NCBI GenBank assembly: GCA_012728775.1
Contig: JAAYEN010000306.1
Span: 1 to 5,216, forward strand
DNA: 5,216 nt
Source: Tissierellia bacterium
GTDB taxonomy: Bacteria > Bacillota_A > Clostridia > Tissierellales > Peptoniphilaceae
Direction of reading: 5' to 3'
Shown here: positions 1-5,216 of the stretch, piece after piece
How the letters are laid out: each line of letters starts with the position of its first letter
Numbering within the stretch: position 1 is the stretch's first letter
Notes under the pieces: model-generated
What the model was told of the DNA's origin: nothing
Databases searched by the model: none
What the model saw: the letters and a program-made list of their open reading frames with translations, nothing else
Translations under genes and position numbers: made by a program

Positions 1-69
1 GATATATATAGAAAGTTTAGAAATATGTTTATTTTAAAACAATTCCAGTAAATTATCAATTTAACACTA

Positions 70-103
70 TTCATAAAGCAAAATTAATGTTAATATATAT
101 TAT
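70..103 (+). promoter_or_regulatory. Candidate promoter of the rnf operon (weak)
   Basis: Several overlapping -10-like hexamers lie 28-35 nt before the rnfC start: TATATT (96-101) and TATTAT (98-103), each five of six to consensus, and a TG-preceded TAATAT (88-96). The nearest -35-like hexamer is TTCATA (70-75), four of six, and its spacing to any of these is not ideal (15 to 20 nt). Initiation near 105-110 would give a leader of about 20-25 nt containing the ribosome binding site. The whole region is very AT-rich, so chance matches are likely. No riboswitch-like structure is visible in positions 1-130. Confidence 0.35.
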
Positions 104-116
104 AGTGAATAAATGA

Positions 117-123
117 GAGGTGA
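117..123 (+). promoter_or_regulatory. Ribosome binding site of rnfC, decides its start
   Basis: GAGGTGA, an excellent match to the 16S rRNA 3' end complement, ends 7 nt before ATG 131. An earlier in-frame ATG at 113 lies upstream of and next to this site and has no Shine-Dalgarno sequence of its own, so 131 is the start. Confidence 0.85.
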
Positions 124-130
124 AGGATTT

Positions 131-1450
131 ATGATTAATAATCTTACATTTTCTGGTGGAACTCATATAGATGATAATAAGCACTATAGTGAGAATTCTC
201 CTCTTGAAATGCAAGAACTTCCACAAATTGTCCACATTCCTTTATTACAAGGAATAGGTGTAGAATGTACTCCCCTTGTTAAAAAAGGTGATTTTGTTAA
301 AACTGGACAAAAAATTGGTGAGTCAGATGCTAGTTTTAGTACTTGCGTTCATTCAAGCATCACAGGAGAAGTACTAGAAATTAAGGAAAGATACACAGCT
401 GGAGGAAGTAAAGTCAAATGTGTAACTATCCAAAGAACTGAAGGAGAAGAAGAGTTTGTAGAATTTATATCAAACTATCAACATGGTCAACCTAATCCGG
501 AAATATTAGTTGAAGCTGCTAAAGAAGCGGGTATTATCGGTATGGGAGGAGCAGGTTTTCCATTTGGTGTAAAACTTAATGGTGCTATTGATAATAATAT
601 TGACTCCGTAATTGCAAATGGTGCAGAATGCGAACCTTATTTAACGTCAGATCATAGACTAATGTTGGACTTTCCTGAAGAAGTGACAAAGGGTGTAGCT
701 CTAGTAGTTGATGCATTGAATGCGGATGCAGGATATATAGCTATAGAAGATAACAAGAAAAATGCTATAGATGCTATGGATGCAGTAATAGCAGACTATG
801 AGAGATTAACTGTTGCAAGTTTAATAACAAAGTATCCCCAAGGTGATTCTACGAGAATTGTAGATGCTGTACTTAATAGGAAGATTCCAATAGGCCAAAG
901 AACTGGATCAGTGAACGCATTTATTTCTAATGTTGGAACTTTTAAAGCTTTACATGATGCATATTATGAAGGAAAACCACTCTATGAAAGAATTGTTTCT
1001 GTAACAGGACCAGGAATAGTTGAACCTAAAAATATTATGGCAAGAGTTGGAACCACTGTATCAGACTTAATAAAACAATGTGGTGGATTTCAAGGAGATG
1101 TGAATGCTATCATATCTGGTGGACCGATGTCTGGAAATCAAGTTTTTGATTTAGATAGTCCAGTTACTAAAAACGTTACAGGTTTAGTTGTATTAACTAG
1201 AGAAAATATGGATTTAAGGGAAGAAACGCCCTGTATAAAATGCGGAAGATGTATAGAAGTATGCCCTTCTAAACTTAACCCAGCAAAACTAGATGCTGCA
1301 ATTAGTAAAGAAAAATTTGATTTGGCAAAAGACTTGTATGTAGATGAATGCATTCAATGTGGTGCATGTAGTTATGTATGTCCAGCTAAAAGACATCTTG
1401 CTGAACACATTAAAATGGGCATTAATGTATTAAGGACTAAAGGAAAGTAG
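131..1450 (+). CDS. rnfC: Rnf complex subunit RnfC (NADH-binding Fe-S flavoprotein subunit)
   Basis: RnfC is the peripheral cytoplasmic subunit where electrons from ferredoxin reduce NAD+. It is 439 aa from ATG 131, chosen because GAGGTGA lies 7 nt upstream; ATG 113 would add six residues with no ribosome binding site. In order: an N-terminal barrel-sandwich-like region (about 25-95, with VKKGDFVKTGQKIGE), the glycine-rich nucleotide/FMN motif GIIGMGGAGFPFGVKL (134-149), the conserved NGAECEPYLTSDHRLM (163-178), and two ferredoxin-type 4Fe-4S motifs, C368-C371-C374-C378P and C407-C410-C413-C417P. There is no long C-terminal repeat extension as in E. coli RsxC, which fits clostridial RnfC. It is the first gene of the operon, 13 nt before rnfD. 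Odd points: Phe145 stands where the family usually has Thr/Ser (GFPT), and the N-terminus reads TFSGGTHIDDNK rather than the more usual TFKGGIHPP-type sequence. The identification is secure. Confidence 0.97.
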   Translation: MINNLTFSGGTHIDDNKHYSENSPLEMQELPQIVHIPLLQGIGVECTPLVKKGDFVKTGQKIGESDASFSTCVHSSITGEVLEIKERYTAGGSKVKCVTIQRTEGEEEFVEFISNYQHGQPNPEILVEAAKEAGIIGMGGAGFPFGVKLNGAIDNNIDSVIANGAECEPYLTSDHRLMLDFPEEVTKGVALVVDALNADAGYIAIEDNKKNAIDAMDAVIADYERLTVASLITKYPQGDSTRIVDAVLNRKIPIGQRTGSVNAFISNVGTFKALHDAYYEGKPLYERIVSVTGPGIVEPKNIMARVGTTVSDLIKQCGGFQGDVNAIISGGPMSGNQVFDLDSPVTKNVTGLVVLTRENMDLREETPCIKCGRCIEVCPSKLNPAKLDAAISKEKFDLAKDLYVDECIQCGACSYVCPAKRHLAEHIKMGINVLRTKGK

Positions 1451-1452
1451 TT

Positions 1453-1458
1453 GGAGGT
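1453..1458 (+). promoter_or_regulatory. Ribosome binding site of rnfD, supports a GTG start
   Basis: GGAGGT ends 5 nt before GTG 1464 and begins 2 nt after the rnfC stop. The close fit supports GTG as the real start, the only non-ATG start among the six rnf genes. Confidence 0.8.
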
Positions 1459-1463
1459 TTAAA

Positions 1464-2426
1464 GTGGAAAAAAGAGAAATTGATAACTTAGATAATATCC
1501 AACCAAAATTAGAAATTTTTAGTTATCCATATATGAAAGACAATGTCTCTACATCTAGTTTAATGAGGGATGTCTTAATTGCTTTATTTCCTGCTGTAGC
1601 GGGAAGCGTGTATTTCTTTGGATTAAATGCGATAATTCTAATTTTAGTTTCGATAGCATCATGTGTTGGATTTGAGTATATTGGTCAAAAGGTGTTTAAT
1701 AAGTCAATAAAGATAAAAGATTTATCAGCAGTAGTAACTGGAGTATTGTTGGCAATGAATTTACCTGCTAGTGCTCCATTTTGGATGCCAATATTTGGTG
1801 GATTCTTTGCGATGTTTATTATAAAAGAATGCTTTGGTGGAATTGGTAATAATTTTATTAATCCAGCTTTAGGTGCTAGAGCAATGCTTATGTCATCTTG
1901 GGGATTAGAAATGACATCATATACATGGCCAGACGCGGTTAGTGGTGCAACGCCGTTAGCAGTCCTTAAAGCAGGTGAAGGAACATTGCCATCTATAATG
2001 GATATGTCTATAGGTAATATTGGCGGAGTTCTAGGTGAAACATCTACGGTATTATTATTAATTGGAGTTGTGTACTTATTAATTAAAAAAGTTATAGATT
2101 GGAAAATACCAGTTGTTTATATTGTCTCAACAATAATAATGTTTGTCATACTAGGAGTAGGAATAGATCTACTTCCATGGCACATATTAGGTGGTGGATT
2201 AATATTAGGTGCATTTTTTATGGCAACTGATTATGTCACTATACCTGCTACAAGTACAGGCAGAATAATATTTGCACTAGGTTGTGGTATTATTACAGCT
2301 CTTATTAGAGTGATTGGAAATATGCCTGAAGGAGTTTCATATGCAATATTGATTATGAACGTAGCAACTCCTTTAATTAATAGATATACACAACCAAAAG
2401 TATTTGGGGAGGTAAAAGCTAAATGA
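1464..2426 (+). CDS. rnfD: Rnf complex subunit RnfD (integral membrane flavoprotein)
   Basis: RnfD (320 aa) is the membrane subunit homologous to NqrB. It carries a covalently bound FMN and takes part in redox-driven cation transport. The flavinylation motif is DAVSGATPL, with Thr163 as the expected FMN-phosphothreonine, a full match to the Dxx(S/T)GAT signal read by ApbE-type FMN transferases. Other family marks are NNFINPALGARAM (129-141) and FFMATDYVTIPATSTGR (251-267). Hydrophobic stretches at about 36-53, 55-72, 85-120, 192-208, 214-231, 240-254, 266-283 and 289-305 fit about nine or ten membrane helices. The GTG start is supported by GGAGGT 5 nt upstream. The stop overlaps the rnfG start (ATGA). 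Odd point: the cytoplasmic N-terminus reads FSYPYMKDNVST where most relatives have an SSPHI-like sequence. Confidence 0.97.
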   Translation: MEKREIDNLDNIQPKLEIFSYPYMKDNVSTSSLMRDVLIALFPAVAGSVYFFGLNAIILILVSIASCVGFEYIGQKVFNKSIKIKDLSAVVTGVLLAMNLPASAPFWMPIFGGFFAMFIIKECFGGIGNNFINPALGARAMLMSSWGLEMTSYTWPDAVSGATPLAVLKAGEGTLPSIMDMSIGNIGGVLGETSTVLLLIGVVYLLIKKVIDWKIPVVYIVSTIIMFVILGVGIDLLPWHILGGGLILGAFFMATDYVTIPATSTGRIIFALGCGIITALIRVIGNMPEGVSYAILIMNVATPLINRYTQPKVFGEVKAK

Positions 2427-3004
2427 AAGAGTATTTAAAGCTTGGTTTAACTTTACTAGTAATATGTGCAATTGCTGCTGGAACATTAGCATTCATTAAC
2501 TCTATGACTGCTCCTGTTATTGCAGAAGCATCAAAACAAGCTAGCTATGCGATGTATTATGAAATATTAGACGACGGAGATGAAATAAACGATATTCCTG
2601 AGGAAGAATTGACTTCTATTCAGTCCTCATATCCAGGAATTCTCTCTGTTTTAAATGTTACTCGTGGCGGTGAAGACTTTGCAAAGATTTTTACTGTTAA
2701 TTCTAATGGGTATGGAGGAGCTATGGAAAATGCCATAATCCTTGATAATGAACAAAACATTTTAGGATTTAGAAATATTTCGAATGCAGAATCACCTGGA
2801 TTTGGTAATGTTATTTCAGATGAATCATACTACAGCAGGTATGAAGGAAAAACCGTTACTGACAACGATGAACTTGTTCTAGGTTCTGGTGGTGGAGTTA
2901 ATGAGATAGAAGCTATATCAGGTTCTACAGTTACATCTAATGCCGTTTTAAAAGGATTAAATGAGGCAGTAGCTGCATATAAAGAATTTTTTGCAGGGAA
3001 TTAG
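2423..3004 (+). CDS. rnfG: Rnf complex subunit RnfG (covalent FMN, electron transfer)
   Basis: RnfG (193 aa, homologous to NqrC) is anchored by one N-terminal helix (about 5-27). Its acidic soluble domain is expected on the outer face of the membrane and carries a second covalent FMN. The FMN_bind domain is recognisable by NGYGGAM (95-101), AESPGFGN (122-129, normally an ETPGLG-like motif) and the flavinylation site EAISGSTVTS (163-172), with Thr169 as the likely attachment residue. The canonical form is Dxx(S/T)GAT, so both the Asp (Glu163 here) and the Ala (Ser168 here) are replaced by similar residues. Translation is probably coupled to rnfD: the start overlaps its stop in ATGA, and GGAGGT (2408-2413) lies inside the rnfD coding end, 9 nt upstream. 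Length is normal for the family. Confidence 0.96.
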   Translation: MKEYLKLGLTLLVICAIAAGTLAFINSMTAPVIAEASKQASYAMYYEILDDGDEINDIPEEELTSIQSSYPGILSVLNVTRGGEDFAKIFTVNSNGYGGAMENAIILDNEQNILGFRNISNAESPGFGNVISDESYYSRYEGKTVTDNDELVLGSGGGVNEIEAISGSTVTSNAVLKGLNEAVAAYKEFFAGN

Positions 3005-3008
3005 GAGG
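3003..3008 (+). promoter_or_regulatory. Ribosome binding site of rnfE, overlaps the rnfG stop
   Basis: AGGAGG shares two bases with the TAG stop of rnfG and ends 6 nt before ATG 3015. An upstream in-frame TTG at 2991, inside rnfG, lacks such a site, so the rnfE start is ATG 3015. Confidence 0.88.
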
Positions 3009-3014
3009 GATATA

Positions 3015-3626
3015 ATGAAATTAAGTAAAGTACTTATTGATGGAATATTTAAAAACAATCCCATTTTAATTCAACTTATTGGATTATGTTCTGTATTAGC
3101 AGTAACAACTACAGTTGTTAATAGCTTTTCAATGGGGATGGCAGTTATTTTTGTAGCTGCTATGAGTAATACTGTTGTATCAGCTATAAGAAAAATTACA
3201 CCGGATAAAATTCGTATTCCAATATTTATAGTTGTAATAGCAACATTTGTAACAATTGTCCAAATGGTTTTAAATGCATATGCTCTTTCTATTTACAATG
3301 CTTTAGGTATCTTTTTACCACTTATAGTTGTAAATTGTCTTATTTTGGGACGTGCAGAAGGGTTTGCATATAAAAATAAAGTATTACCATCTCTAGTAGA
3401 TGGGATTGGTGCTGGGATAGGTTATACTTTGTCTGTTTTATTAATGGGTTTAATTAGAGAAATATTTGGATCAGGAACGTTATTAGCAGGTACTGCTATG
3501 GAAATTCAAGTGCTACCAGATTTTATACCAAAAATTGGAGTATTAGTAGCTCCAACTGGCGCTTTTATTACATTAGGATTTTTAATAGCAGTGTTCAAAT
3601 ATTTTGTAAATAAAAAAATGGCTTAG
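3015..3626 (+). CDS. rnfE: Rnf complex subunit RnfE (membrane subunit)
   Basis: RnfE (203 aa, homologous to NqrD) is a roughly six-helix membrane protein that pairs with RnfA in inverted topology. In the related Nqr complex, conserved cysteines of this pair hold an intramembrane Fe-S centre; the equivalents here are Cys25 (in GLCSVLAVTT) and Cys108 (in VVNCLILGRAE). Further family marks are KNNPILIQ (13-20), ITPDKIRIPIFIVVIATFVTIVQ (61-83), ALGIFLPLIVVN (96-107) and GLIREIFGSG (145-154). The start is ATG 3015, with AGGAGG 6 nt upstream, rather than TTG 2991, which would extend the protein eight residues into rnfG. The gap after rnfG is 10 nt. Odd point: the residues after Cys25 are Ser-Val rather than the usual Pro-Thr. 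Confidence 0.97.
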   Translation: MKLSKVLIDGIFKNNPILIQLIGLCSVLAVTTTVVNSFSMGMAVIFVAAMSNTVVSAIRKITPDKIRIPIFIVVIATFVTIVQMVLNAYALSIYNALGIFLPLIVVNCLILGRAEGFAYKNKVLPSLVDGIGAGIGYTLSVLLMGLIREIFGSGTLLAGTAMEIQVLPDFIPKIGVLVAPTGAFITLGFLIAVFKYFVNKKMA

Positions 3627-3630
3627 GAGG
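3625..3630 (+). promoter_or_regulatory. Ribosome binding site of rnfA, overlaps the rnfE stop
   Basis: AGGAGG shares two bases with the TAG stop of rnfE and ends 6 nt before ATG 3637. A second ATG at 3633 is only 2 nt away, is in another frame and opens just 16 codons, so it is not the start. Confidence 0.85.
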
Positions 3631-3636
3631 AAATGA

Positions 3637-4212
3637 ATGGAAACTATTATTACGATTTTAGTATCAACTATTTTAGTAGATAACTATGTTTTTGCAAAGT
3701 TCTTAGGAATTTGCCCATTTTTAGGCGTATCCTCTAAGACAGAAACGGCTACAGGAATGGGTATAGCGGTAACTTTTGTTGTTGTATTAGCATCTGCAAT
3801 AACTTGGGTTTTACAGCATTATGTATTGAATAAATTTCATATAGAATACTTACAGACTATTACATTCATACTAGTAATAGCATCACTTGTACAATTTGTA
3901 GAGATGGCAATTAAAAAATTAAGTCCATCATTATACACTGCAATGGGAGTATTTCTTCCTCTAATAACAACAAATTGTATTGTACTAGGTGTAGCGGTAT
4001 TAAATATAACAGAAGATTATAACTTATTCGAAACTTTAATAAATGGCTTAGGTGCTTCATTAGGATTTTTCCTAGCTTTACTTCTAATATCAACTTTAAG
4101 AGAAGAATTAGAACTTGCCGATGTACCTAAAATATTAGAAGGTGTTCCAATAGCATTAATTTCGGCGGGACTTATGGCCATTGCTTTTAGTGGTTTTGCA
4201 GGATTAGTATAA
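3637..4212 (+). CDS. rnfA: Rnf complex subunit RnfA (membrane subunit)
   Basis: RnfA (191 aa, homologous to NqrE) is the six-helix partner of RnfE in the membrane core. Diagnostic sequences are LVDNYVFAKFLGICPFLGVS (13-32), KTETATGMG (34-42), GVFLPLITTNCIVLGVAV (104-121), STLREELELADVPK (152-165) and the C-terminal GLMAIAFSGFAG (178-189). Cys26 and Cys114 sit in the two symmetry-related CP/NC motifs and are the expected ligands, with RnfE Cys25 and Cys108, of the intramembrane Fe-S centre known from Nqr structures. Unlike RnfE, it keeps the usual CPFLGV. The start is ATG 3637, with AGGAGG 6 nt upstream and a 10-nt gap after rnfE. Length is normal. Confidence 0.97.
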   Translation: METIITILVSTILVDNYVFAKFLGICPFLGVSSKTETATGMGIAVTFVVVLASAITWVLQHYVLNKFHIEYLQTITFILVIASLVQFVEMAIKKLSPSLYTAMGVFLPLITTNCIVLGVAVLNITEDYNLFETLINGLGASLGFFLALLLISTLREELELADVPKILEGVPIALISAGLMAIAFSGFAGLV

Positions 4213-4217
4213 GGAGG
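4212..4217 (+). promoter_or_regulatory. Ribosome binding site of rnfB, decides its start
   Basis: AGGAGG begins on the last base of the rnfA TAA stop. Two adjacent in-frame ATGs follow: 4220 (only 2 nt away) and 4223 (5 nt away). The second is preferred for its spacing, and because it gives the same 10-nt intergenic gap as rnfG-rnfE and rnfE-rnfA. Confidence 0.75.
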
Positions 4218-4222
4218 AAATG

Positions 4223-5044
4223 ATGGCTACATTTATAAATCCAATTTTAGCTTTAGGATTAATTGGAGGATTGTTTGGAATTATTTTACAATATGCTTCA
4301 ACAGTTTTCTATGTAGAAGAAGATCCTAGAGTTATTGAAGTTAATGACGCTTTGCCTGGTGCAAATTGTGGAGCCTGTGGTTTCCCAGGATGTTCTGGAC
4401 TAGCAAATGCTATAGTTTTAGGTGAAGCACCTGTAAATGCCTGTCCTGTAGGAGGTCAAGATACTGCAGATAACGTTGCATCCATAATGGGTTTGGATTC
4501 TGCTCTAGTAGATAGAAAAGTAGCAGTAGTCCTTTGCCAAGGTGATTGTGACAAAGCAGTAAATAAATTTGATTTTATAGGTATTCAAGATTGTAGAGCT
4601 AGAAATCTTTACTATGATGGAGATAAAGCTTGTGTACATGGATGCTTAGGAGGCGGCACGTGCTTTGATGTATGTGAATTTGATGCAATTAGAATGGAAA
4701 ATGGAATTGCTGTTATTGATAAAGAAAAATGTACAGCTTGTAATAGATGCATTGAAGTGTGTCCAAAAAATGTCATAGAAATGGTTCCATATGAGGCTGA
4801 AACTATAATAAAATGTAATTCTACAGATTCAGGTAAAGAAGTTAGATCAAATTGTTCAATAGGTTGCATTGGATGTAGAATATGCGTTAAAAACTGTCCG
4901 GAAGAAACAATAGGATTTGAAAATAATTTAGCGAAAATAGATTATTCTGGTTGTGTTCAATGTGGAATATGCGTTCAAAAATGTCCAACAAAATGTATTA
5001 CAGCTGAATACGAATTACCAGCTGAAGAAGTCAAAGCAAAATAA
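4223..5044 (+). CDS. rnfB: Rnf complex subunit RnfB (multi-cluster ferredoxin-like subunit)
   Basis: RnfB (273 aa) is the likely entry point for electrons from reduced ferredoxin. One N-terminal helix (about 5-31) anchors a cytoplasmic Fe-S domain with 26 cysteines. The 4Fe-4S fold specific to RnfB is C49-x2-C52-x4-C57-x16-C74. It is followed by a Cys-rich linker (C105, C109, C124), a variant motif C137-x3-C141-x5-C147-x3-C151-E, and three classical motifs: C170-C173-C176-C180P, C215-C218-C221-C225P (also C198, C211) and C244-C247-C250-C254P. This suggests about five clusters, though the exact number cannot be set from sequence. The start is ATG 4223 rather than 4220, from ribosome-binding-site spacing (5 versus 2 nt). 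It is the last gene of the operon; a terminator begins within 10 nt of its stop. Clostridial RnfB proteins vary in length and cluster number, and this is a fairly compact one. Confidence 0.97.
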   Translation: MATFINPILALGLIGGLFGIILQYASTVFYVEEDPRVIEVNDALPGANCGACGFPGCSGLANAIVLGEAPVNACPVGGQDTADNVASIMGLDSALVDRKVAVVLCQGDCDKAVNKFDFIGIQDCRARNLYYDGDKACVHGCLGGGTCFDVCEFDAIRMENGIAVIDKEKCTACNRCIEVCPKNVIEMVPYEAETIIKCNSTDSGKEVRSNCSIGCIGCRICVKNCPEETIGFENNLAKIDYSGCVQCGICVQKCPTKCITAEYELPAEEVKAK

Positions 5045-5052
5045 ATTATTAC

Positions 5053-5094
5053 AAAGAGAGAAATTAACTAAAATTGATTTCTCTTTTTTATTTT
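5053..5094 (+). terminator. Rho-independent terminator of the rnf operon
   Basis: AGAGAAATTAA (5057-5067) pairs with TTGATTTCTCT (5074-5084) around a 6-nt loop (5068-5073). The 11-bp stem contains one G-U pair and can be extended outward by a G-U and A-U pairs. It runs straight into TTTTTT (5084-5089) and then ATTTT. The stem is AU-rich, but the hairpin/U-tract layout and the position just after rnfB are typical. Confidence 0.88.
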
Positions 5095-5121
5095 ATGAAC
5101 GAAACAAAATCCTTCATTTAC

Positions 5122-5150
5122 TGTTTTAGACATCATATTTATGTTATAAT
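5122..5150 (+). promoter_or_regulatory. Candidate extended -10 promoter for the downstream gene
   Basis: TGTTATAAT (5142-5150) is a perfect extended -10 element (TGn-TATAAT). The hexamer 17 nt upstream, TGTTTT (5122-5127), is a poor -35, which an extended -10 can tolerate. It lies beyond the rnf terminator, so it would start a separate transcript. Predicted initiation is about 5156-5158, at the ATG of the partial gene at 5157. The -10 lies within a TGTTA-N4-TAACA inverted repeat (5142-5155). Confidence 0.55.
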
Positions 5151-5156
5151 TAACAA

Positions 5157-5216
5157 ATGAATACTAAGTTTAAAATAGGGGATTATGTTGTAATACTAAT
5201 AATTATATTATTAAGC
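5157..5216 (+). CDS. Start of a small membrane protein gene, possibly NusG domain II family (partial, runs off window)
   Basis: An open frame of 20 codons runs from ATG 5157 to the window end without a stop. It begins MNTKFKIGDYVV and continues into a strongly hydrophobic segment (about residues 10-20), so it has a short basic cytoplasmic start followed by a membrane helix. An in-frame TAA at 5151 and the absence of any later in-frame ATG, GTG or TTG make ATG 5157 the only ordinary start in the window. There is no Shine-Dalgarno sequence before it; the AGGGGA at 5177-5182 is inside the frame and serves only an ATG (5185) that stops after two codons. The KxGD-plus-hydrophobic-helix start is like small NusG-domain-II proteins that often sit near rnf genes in Clostridia. 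This is an inference from a short stretch and from general knowledge of neighbourhoods. Confidence 0.5.
   Translation, partial: MNTKFKIGDYVVILIIILLS

Noticed and set aside
1..51. Possible C-terminal end of an upstream gene (open frame from 1 to TAA 49-51; a second from 2 to TAA 35-37)
   Set aside because: Only 11-16 codons, no recognisable family signature, and AT-rich composition like intergenic DNA. A gene end cannot be supported.
1138..1353. Minus-strand open frame of 71 codons inside rnfC
   Set aside because: It is antisense to the Fe-S region of rnfC, has no family features, and is a by-product of rnfC codon use.
3633..3683. ATG at 3633 opening a 16-codon frame over the start of rnfA
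   Set aside because: It is only 2 nt from the AGGAGG and is immediately followed by the well-spaced rnfA ATG; the short peptide shows no sign of being a gene.
3911..4093. Minus-strand open frame of 60 codons inside rnfA
   Set aside because: It lies wholly within rnfA and has a low-complexity, leucine-rich product with no features of a real gene.
4612..4869. Minus-strand open frame of 85 codons inside rnfB
   Set aside because: It lies wholly within rnfB; the His/Ser-rich product mirrors the Cys codons of the opposite strand.
5127..5150. TAGACA (5127-5132) as a -35 box for the TATAAT at 5145-5150
   Set aside because: It matches the -35 consensus at five of six bases, but the spacer is only 12 nt, too short for a normal promoter.
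5177..5193. AGGGGA followed by ATG 5185, looking like a start signal downstream of the terminator
   Set aside because: The frame stops after two codons (ATG TTG TAA). The site lies inside the longer open frame from 5157.

Overview
The window is AT-rich DNA whose genes all lie on the plus strand and have strong AGGAGG-type ribosome binding sites. It carries one complete operon for the membrane-bound Rnf complex (ferredoxin:NAD+ oxidoreductase), in the order rnfC-rnfD-rnfG-rnfE-rnfA-rnfB. This order, the compact RnfC (about 439 aa, without the long C-terminal extension of enterobacterial RsxC), the low GC and the start signals point to an anaerobic Firmicute of the Clostridia/Tissierellia type. 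Genus and species cannot be fixed from the sequence. Nothing suggests a mobile element, phage, CRISPR array or recent transfer.

Layout: positions 1-130 are a non-coding leader with a weak candidate promoter and the rnfC ribosome binding site. rnfC (131-1450), rnfD (1464-2426, GTG start), rnfG (2423-3004), rnfE (3015-3626), rnfA (3637-4212) and rnfB (4223-5044) follow. Junctions are 13 nt, a 4-nt ATGA overlap, and then three gaps of exactly 10 nt, so this is almost certainly one transcript. A hairpin plus U-tract terminator (5053-5094) closes it. A consensus extended -10 box (5142-5150) then precedes the first 20 codons of another gene that runs off the window. That fragment resembles the start of the small NusG-domain-II membrane proteins often found near clostridial rnf genes, but it is too short to be sure.

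How the genes work together (known for the family): reduced ferredoxin gives electrons to the Fe-S protein RnfB. Electrons pass through the RnfA/RnfE membrane pair, which carries an intramembrane Fe-S centre, and through the covalent FMN groups of RnfG and RnfD. They reach RnfC, which reduces NAD+. The energy released exports Na+ or H+ and feeds ATP synthesis; the sequence does not show which ion. The FMN transferase (ApbE) needed for RnfD and RnfG is not in this window.

I find no wholly undescribed system. The items worth a second look are residue changes at usually conserved positions (RnfG SGST, RnfC GFPF, RnfE CSVLAV, RnfD SYPY), the repeated stop/ribosome-binding-site architecture, and the downstream promoter. 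That promoter overlaps a TGTTA/TAACA palindrome and would give a nearly leaderless mRNA.
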